Assembly: GCA_913052075.1 (NCBI GenBank)
Contig: CAJXDD010000094.1
Span: 1 to 9,985 of the forward strand
Source of the DNA: UBA9926 sp913052075
Lineage (GTDB): Bacteria > Pseudomonadota > Gammaproteobacteria > Pseudomonadales > Azotimanducaceae
Reading direction: 5' to 3'
Length of the DNA: 9,985 bases
Under the pieces are notes generated by a model, which worked only from the letters and a program-made list of their open reading frames with translations, searched no databases and was not told the origin of the DNA. Made by a program: the position numbers and the translations under genes. Positions within the stretch are counted from its first letter, which is position 1; every line of letters starts with the position of its first letter. Positions 6,503 to 9,985 of this stretch are shown here, one piece after another.

Positions 6503-6679
6503 CTAACCGGTGATGGGGTACGCCCCGCCTACAGAACAATCGTTCAGCGGTTTGTTGTGGCTAGATCCAGCATCGAACTGGTGGTAGCCCGCAGGGGTTG
6601 AGAGTAGGACCTGAGTAGACAGTTGAAGGAATCTGAGTGTAGAAGGTAGATACTTTCTCATGGTTCTCATCTTGCTCAT
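6503..6679 (-). CDS. Doubtful 58-aa ORF overlapping the PhyH stop codon
   Basis: An ATG at 6679 overlaps the dioxygenase stop as ATGA and opens a 58-codon frame to TAG at 6503-6505. Internal ATGs at 6670 and 6661 are alternatives; the one at 6670 is about 10 nt from a GGGAG sequence. The product starts with basic KMRTMRKYLPS, has a mildly hydrophobic FLQLSTQVLLSTPAG, and ends GGAYPITG. I recognise no family, and the frame continues upstream as a chance reading of the dioxygenase gene. Translational coupling is possible, but this may simply be an open untranslated gap. Confidence 0.25.
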   Translation of the reverse strand: MSKMRTMRKYLPSTLRFLQLSTQVLLSTPAGYHQFDAGSSHNKPLNDCSVGGAYPITG

Positions 6680-7566
6680 GCTCCCTTTTGCTCTCCGTCT
6701 GAGTTTCGTTTTTCCCTCTGTTGAGACCCAAATATGGTCGGTACCTTCCCTGCCGACCAATCGGGCGCGCATCTGAACGATCTACCCGAGATGGTCAGTG
6801 ATTGTGCGTTATCACCTCCAATCAGTAGACCACCGTACCGACCAAGATTTCCATTGGCGCCGGCGTGCTTGATCGGGAACGCATCGCAGTGACTATAGGT
6901 CTGCAATAACAGTCTTCTAACCCGAGGGGAATGATTGGGCATGGACCCATGCACTGCGCAGCAATTGTGCACGGTGACAGTGCCGGCAGCGCCTTTAAGC
7001 CACTTGACCTGAGCGATTGGTAGCGTTGCGACGTCCTCATCGCTAATGGAGCCTGCCCAGGTACCATCGGCAGCATACTGGTCGAAGAGTGGTCCCACAT
7101 GGCTCCCGGGGAGAATGCCCATGGGTCCCATTTCATCGTCCACGTCGTCAAGGTAAACGCCAATGGTCAGTGGCGAGAAGTCAGTGTGAGGCCAAAACTG
7201 AATGTCTTGATGCCACTTGACTTCCTCTCCGCCGTCAGACCATTTGTAATTCAATTTGCTGTGGTGGAAGCGCACGGGGCCACCCAAGATCGCCTGGGCT
7301 AGCGCTGCGGCTGGGCCCTCAAGGGCAAACTCCCGAAAGGTGTCGTCATGATCTACCGGCGATGTAAGGCGGCGCAGCCTCGGGCATTCAGCGGTATGAT
7401 CGGGCTCAAGGTCTAATCCCTTGCCTGACGCGCTCAGCTCCTTGCTTCGCTCGACGTGATAATCGGATGCACTAGAGAGGCGGTTTAGCCAGGTGTCATC
7501 CACCCAGCGTTCAAGTGCCAGGTAACCATGGTTTCGGTAGTCATCGGCTTGCTGTTGGCTGAGCAT
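6676..7566 (-). CDS. Phytanoyl-CoA dioxygenase (PhyH) family Fe(II)/2-oxoglutarate oxygenase
   Basis: This non-heme iron hydroxylase is 296 aa from the ATG at 7566. The frame stays open to 7755, but those 63 extra residues are rich in Arg, Glu and Thr and lack family character. The chosen ATG has GGGAGA 6 nt upstream and begins MLSQQQADDYRNHGYLALE, the usual PhyH opening. Numbered from it, the iron triad is His119 and Asp121 in KWHQD and His206 in AVHGSMPNHS; the 2-oxoglutarate-binding Arg is probably Arg217, 11 residues on, as in human PHYH. HHSKLNYKW (about 101-109) is the substrate/co-substrate strand. It would couple decarboxylation of 2-oxoglutarate to hydroxylation of an unactivated carbon. 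Family substrates range from acyl-CoAs to ectoine, so the target is open. It is divergent from the carotenoid oxygenase gene and upstream of the MAPEG gene. Confidence 0.9.
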   Translation of the reverse strand: MLSQQQADDYRNHGYLALERWVDDTWLNRLSSASDYHVERSKELSASGKGLDLEPDHTAECPRLRRLTSPVDHDDTFREFALEGPAAALAQAILGGPVRFHHSKLNYKWSDGGEEVKWHQDIQFWPHTDFSPLTIGVYLDDVDDEMGPMGILPGSHVGPLFDQYAADGTWAGSISDEDVATLPIAQVKWLKGAAGTVTVHNCCAVHGSMPNHSPRVRRLLLQTYSHCDAFPIKHAGANGNLGRYGGLLIGGDNAQSLTISGRSFRCAPDWSAGKVPTIFGSQQREKRNSDGEQKGA

Positions 7567-7597
7567 CGAGATTCTCCCATATGTCTGCATGCTACAG

Positions 7598-7614
7598 CGC
7601 CAGGATATCTGGCG
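7598..7614. promoter_or_regulatory. 17-bp dyad in the divergent promoter region
   Basis: CGCCAG (7598-7603) and CTGGCG (7609-7614) are perfect 6-bp arms around GATAT, about 31 bp upstream of the PhyH start codon and within the 261-bp space shared with the carotenoid oxygenase gene. Size, symmetry and place fit a dimeric regulator site that could control one or both genes. No clear -35/-10 pair was found next to it and no regulator gene is in view. Confidence 0.4.
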
Positions 7615-7827
7615 TCCAACCAGGTCGAGGGTGAGCGGGCGTTGCCTATGGTGCTCATTGCTTCTCCGCTCCTCGAGGGTTTTGTCCTCCCATTTTTCTC
7701 CTTCGTAGAACTGAGTAGGGCACGCAGCAGTTCCTTCACTTAGGTTTGCCACCAATTCGAGCCTGAGGTGCAGAACGAACCATTCCCGGAGAAGTGTTAA
7801 GCTCGATGAAGTCTAAAGGAGACGGTT

Positions 7828-9273
7828 ATGGCTGAGCGACTAGGTGTTAATGAATTTCCCTCGTGTCATGGCGGGCTCGAGAACCTAGATCAAGAATTCG
7901 ATTACATGATTGATTCGGTTGAAGGTGATGTGCCTAACGATCTGAAGGGCACCTTCTTTCGAAATGGTCCAGGCCGCCAGCGTATTGGTGACACGAAATA
8001 CGGTCATTGGTTCGATGGCGACGGTATGATTGCTGCCTTCACTTTTAATGAAGGCCAAGTCCACTTCAAAAACAAGTACGTTCGGACCCCAAAGTATCTT
8101 GATGAAACTGCTGCTCAAGCGATTTGTCATCGGGGTTTCGGCACCCAGATCCCAGGTGGGCTTCGTAAGAACCTCTTCAAGATGCCGGCCAATCCTGCGA
8201 ATACCAGCATTATCCATCATGGTGGCCACTTGCTTGCGCTGAACGAAGGTGGAAAGCCCTGGGCGCTCGAGCCGGCAACGCTGGATACCATCGGCGAGTT
8301 CACATACGAGGGAGGGCTCGCACCAAGCCAAGTCTTTAGCGCCCATGGCAAGATTCATGAGACGTCGGGAGATTACATTAATTTTGGCGCTGGTGTTTCA
8401 GGGTTCGGGCTAAAAGGGCCGAAGCCGTGCCTTAACATGTACCGTATCGGCTCTGATGGTCGGATGAAGATGAACCGACAGGTGCCGCTGGACGGATTTC
8501 CTTTTTGCCATGACTTTGCTCTGAGTGAGCGCTACGCCATCTTTTTTATTGGTTCGATTGTGTTCGGAAATATGGCGCCTGTGATCTTTGGCGCGCGCAC
8601 TATTTCCGATCAGGTCACCTTCGACACCCGAATCCCAATGCGGGTAGTGGTCGTTGATCTCGAGAATTTCGAGTCGGTGAAGGAATTTGAAACCGAACCT
8701 GGGGCGATCATTCATTTTGGTAATGCGTATGAGTCAGGCGACACCATTATCGTAGATGGAATGTTCCAAGATAATTTTGAAGCAAATGAGACGCTCTCCG
8801 ATGTATTTAACCCTGATAATCGATTTGGCGGCGGTTTCTACTACCGTTACACGTTGAATATGGTCAGCGGCACGATGTCACGGGAGCGGGTTGTGGAGAC
8901 GGAATCTGAATTTCCGACCTTTAACCCTAGATACGCGCAGCAGCGGAACCAATACACCTACACGGCTTGCTCGATTCCCAATCAAGCCGATAGTTTCTTT
9001 AACGGGATCGCCAAGGTCGATGATGAAGGCGGTTCAGAAACTATCACGCTCGACCAGGGGTTCTACGGTTCAGAGCCAGTTTTCGCGCCACGGGTGGGGG
9101 GGGACGGCGAGGATGATGGTTATGTGCTTGAGGTGGTATACAACGGCTTCGATCACATCAGCGAGTTGCTGATTTTGAATGCGAGTCAACTGAGCGATTG
9201 CCGCGCAAAACTCACGTTACGCCACCATTTGCCTCATCAGTTTCATGGTTTGTTTGTTGATGAGACATTCTAA
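7828..9273 (+). CDS. Carotenoid oxygenase family protein (RPE65/CCD/stilbene oxygenase type)
   Basis: This complete 481-aa seven-bladed beta-propeller dioxygenase has the four iron-binding histidines: His173 in FSAHGK, His228 in FCHDF, His296 in IIHFGNAYE and His473 near the C-terminus in HQFHGLF. Other family marks are GTFFRNGPGR (41-50), HWFDGDGMI (60-68) and EPVFAPR (416-422) followed by EDDGYVL. Such enzymes cleave a C=C bond in carotenoids, apocarotenoids or lignostilbenes with O2 to give two carbonyl products. Full length and intact ligands predict activity, but the substrate class cannot be read from motifs. There is no signal peptide, so it is cytoplasmic or membrane-associated. The ATG has AAAGGAG 6 nt upstream (7815-7821). 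A run of eight G lies at 9096-9103 inside a glycine-coding stretch. It is divergent from the PhyH oxygenase gene. No carotenoid synthesis gene is in the window. Confidence 0.94.
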   Translation: MAERLGVNEFPSCHGGLENLDQEFDYMIDSVEGDVPNDLKGTFFRNGPGRQRIGDTKYGHWFDGDGMIAAFTFNEGQVHFKNKYVRTPKYLDETAAQAICHRGFGTQIPGGLRKNLFKMPANPANTSIIHHGGHLLALNEGGKPWALEPATLDTIGEFTYEGGLAPSQVFSAHGKIHETSGDYINFGAGVSGFGLKGPKPCLNMYRIGSDGRMKMNRQVPLDGFPFCHDFALSERYAIFFIGSIVFGNMAPVIFGARTISDQVTFDTRIPMRVVVVDLENFESVKEFETEPGAIIHFGNAYESGDTIIVDGMFQDNFEANETLSDVFNPDNRFGGGFYYRYTLNMVSGTMSRERVVETESEFPTFNPRYAQQRNQYTYTACSIPNQADSFFNGIAKVDDEGGSETITLDQGFYGSEPVFAPRVGGDGEDDGYVLEVVYNGFDHISELLILNASQLSDCRAKLTLRHHLPHQFHGLFVDETF

Positions 9274-9795
9274 GTGACCATTAAACGCGAAGAGCCTTTA
9301 ACTTGGTTTAGGCGAGGCAACCGCAGTTCTCAGAAGATCCTAAGCAGTTCTAGAGCCAATAAATTATATATCGAGGCCGGTTTTGCCGCGTTAACTAGTT
9401 GTGCACTTTCTGATTCACTGTCGCCAGCCATTTGTCCGATGTGTAGCGAGGTGCTCATTGGCTCGCGCGCGATTTGACCCAGTTCATTATGCCAGTTCAC
9501 TTTCAAGTATCCATGCTTCAAAACCCAGACCTACGGGTTCCATGAGGCGTTAGATCGTTACGTTTAGTGTTATAGATCAATTTTATGATTTGCTATTAGC
9601 TTGAGGTTGTTGCCCACTTGGATTCTATTACTCTATCCAGATTGTCGAGAGGGATTCACTGAGTGACCGCAAGTTGACAGTCCGATCTAGAGGAATACTC
9701 AAAGGTATACAAGTTCTTATATGTAAGCCTCGGCCTCTAGTGGGATCGCGAGGCCTTTTAGCCGTAGTAAGAGTACCCTTTTTTGGCTTTGAACA
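9274..9795. other. Non-coding region downstream of the carotenoid oxygenase gene
   Basis: Over 500 bp lack a convincing gene. A 67-codon plus frame (9274-9477) and a 63-codon minus frame (9330-9521) overlap each other, start with non-ATG codons and match no family I know. A consensus -35 hexamer TTGACA is at 9674-9679, but only poor -10 candidates lie 16-17 bp downstream. A terminator-like hairpin is at 9727-9759. AT-rich patches occur near 9360 and 9570-9600. A long 3' untranslated region or a small RNA is possible. Confidence 0.5.
9727..9759 (+). terminator. Probable intrinsic terminator
   Basis: GGCCTC (9732-9737) pairs with GAGGCC (9750-9755) around a 12-nt loop and is followed at once by TTTT. 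A shifted alternative stem, GCCTCG (9727-9732) with CGAGGC (9749-9754), is mutually exclusive with it. The nearest plus-strand coding gene ends 450 bp upstream, so the terminated transcript is either a long 3' end of the carotenoid oxygenase mRNA or an unannotated RNA. Confidence 0.5.
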
Positions 9796-9897
9796 ATGAG
9801 AAATCTATCGCTGAAGCAACGTTACCGCCTTTGGATCGTTTTCAGATCGGCGTTTTGGCTGCTGATTATACTGATGGCTCTTACGTTATTTTGGTGA
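9796..9897 (+). CDS. Possible 33-aa small membrane peptide
   Basis: An ATG-started frame of 33 codons begins MRNLSLKQRYRLW and ends with a hydrophobic run, FWLLIILMALTLFW, then TGA. Basic head and aromatic-flanked helix suit a single-pass inner-membrane peptide. Support is weaker than for the 5900-5992 ORF: no Shine-Dalgarno sequence is apparent before the ATG (only GGCTTTGAACA) and no promoter is obvious. It lies 37 bp after the terminator-like hairpin, so it would need its own promoter. I recognise no family. Confidence 0.3.
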   Translation: MRNLSLKQRYRLWIVFRSAFWLLIILMALTLFW

Positions 9898-9985
9898 GAT
9901 TTCCGATGGGTCGACCTCACCTGAATACCTTTCGGTGCCCTCTTTCTGTGTCAGCTGCTTAATAATCAACTTAAAAGAAACGCCA

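Noticed and set aside
5875..6510. 11-bp direct repeat GGCCTAACCGG at 5875-5885 and 6500-6510 flanking the MAPEG gene, suggestive of element insertion
   Set aside because: Several 11-mers are expected to recur by chance in 10 kb, and there are no terminal inverted repeats or transposase. MAPEG is an ordinary chromosomal gene.
7567..7755. 63-residue N-terminal extension of the PhyH frame
   Set aside because: No family similarity, and the ATG at 7566 has GGGAGA at ideal spacing and the usual PhyH beginning; the extension would also remove the promoter region.
9330..9521. 63-codon minus-strand frame after the carotenoid oxygenase gene
   Set aside because: TTG start, no Shine-Dalgarno, no recognisable motif, and an equally long frame exists on the other strand.
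1..9985. CRISPR array, insertion sequence, integrase attachment site, tRNA or rRNA
   Set aside because: Scanning by eye found no regularly spaced repeats, transposase or integrase frames, cloverleaf candidates or rRNA-like stretches.

Overview
The window reads as chromosome of a Gram-negative heterotroph of moderate GC content (a little over 50% by eye). The gene mix fits a catabolically versatile proteobacterium, perhaps a marine gammaproteobacterium. It holds a periplasmic-type molybdenum hydroxylase, an SDR, a PabB-PabC fusion, an amidohydrolase_2 protein, a MAPEG protein, a PhyH-type dioxygenase and a carotenoid oxygenase. The lineage is inference only: there is no rRNA, tRNA or phylogenetic marker here. 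I see no mobile element, CRISPR array or defence module.

Layout. Positions 1-506 (+) are the C-terminal end of an IorB-like molybdopterin hydroxylase subunit. The next 566 bp (507-1072) appear non-coding but contain three good inverted repeats. An SDR (1073-1924, +) and a small membrane-anchored protein (1963-2442, +), possibly of split-barrel fold, follow 38 bp apart and probably share a transcript. They converge on two minus-strand genes: a bifunctional aminodeoxychorismate synthase/lyase (pabBC, 2535-4235) and an amidohydrolase_2 family hydrolase or decarboxylase (4416-5594). The gap at 5595-6066 carries a plus-strand promoter-like pair, a strong ribosome binding site and a 30-codon hydrophobic ORF.

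A lipid/isoprenoid-flavoured block follows. On the minus strand are a PhyH-type Fe(II)/2-oxoglutarate dioxygenase (6676-7566) and a MAPEG membrane protein (6067-6468). Divergent from them, across a 261 bp promoter region with a dyad at 7598-7614, is a full-length carotenoid oxygenase (7828-9273, +). The last 700 bp are mostly non-coding, with one terminator-like hairpin and a possible 33-aa membrane peptide.

How the genes may work together. The PhyH and carotenoid oxygenase genes are a plausible co-regulated pair acting on a hydrophobic, perhaps isoprenoid or stilbene-like, substrate. The Mo-hydroxylase, SDR and amidohydrolase are typical of peripheral catabolism. pabBC is folate housekeeping and looks unrelated to its neighbours. 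No substrate can be fixed from sequence. I found no clearly undescribed multi-gene system. The best leads are the small ORF at 5900-5992, the membrane-anchored protein at 1963-2442 and the dyads in the intergenic regions.
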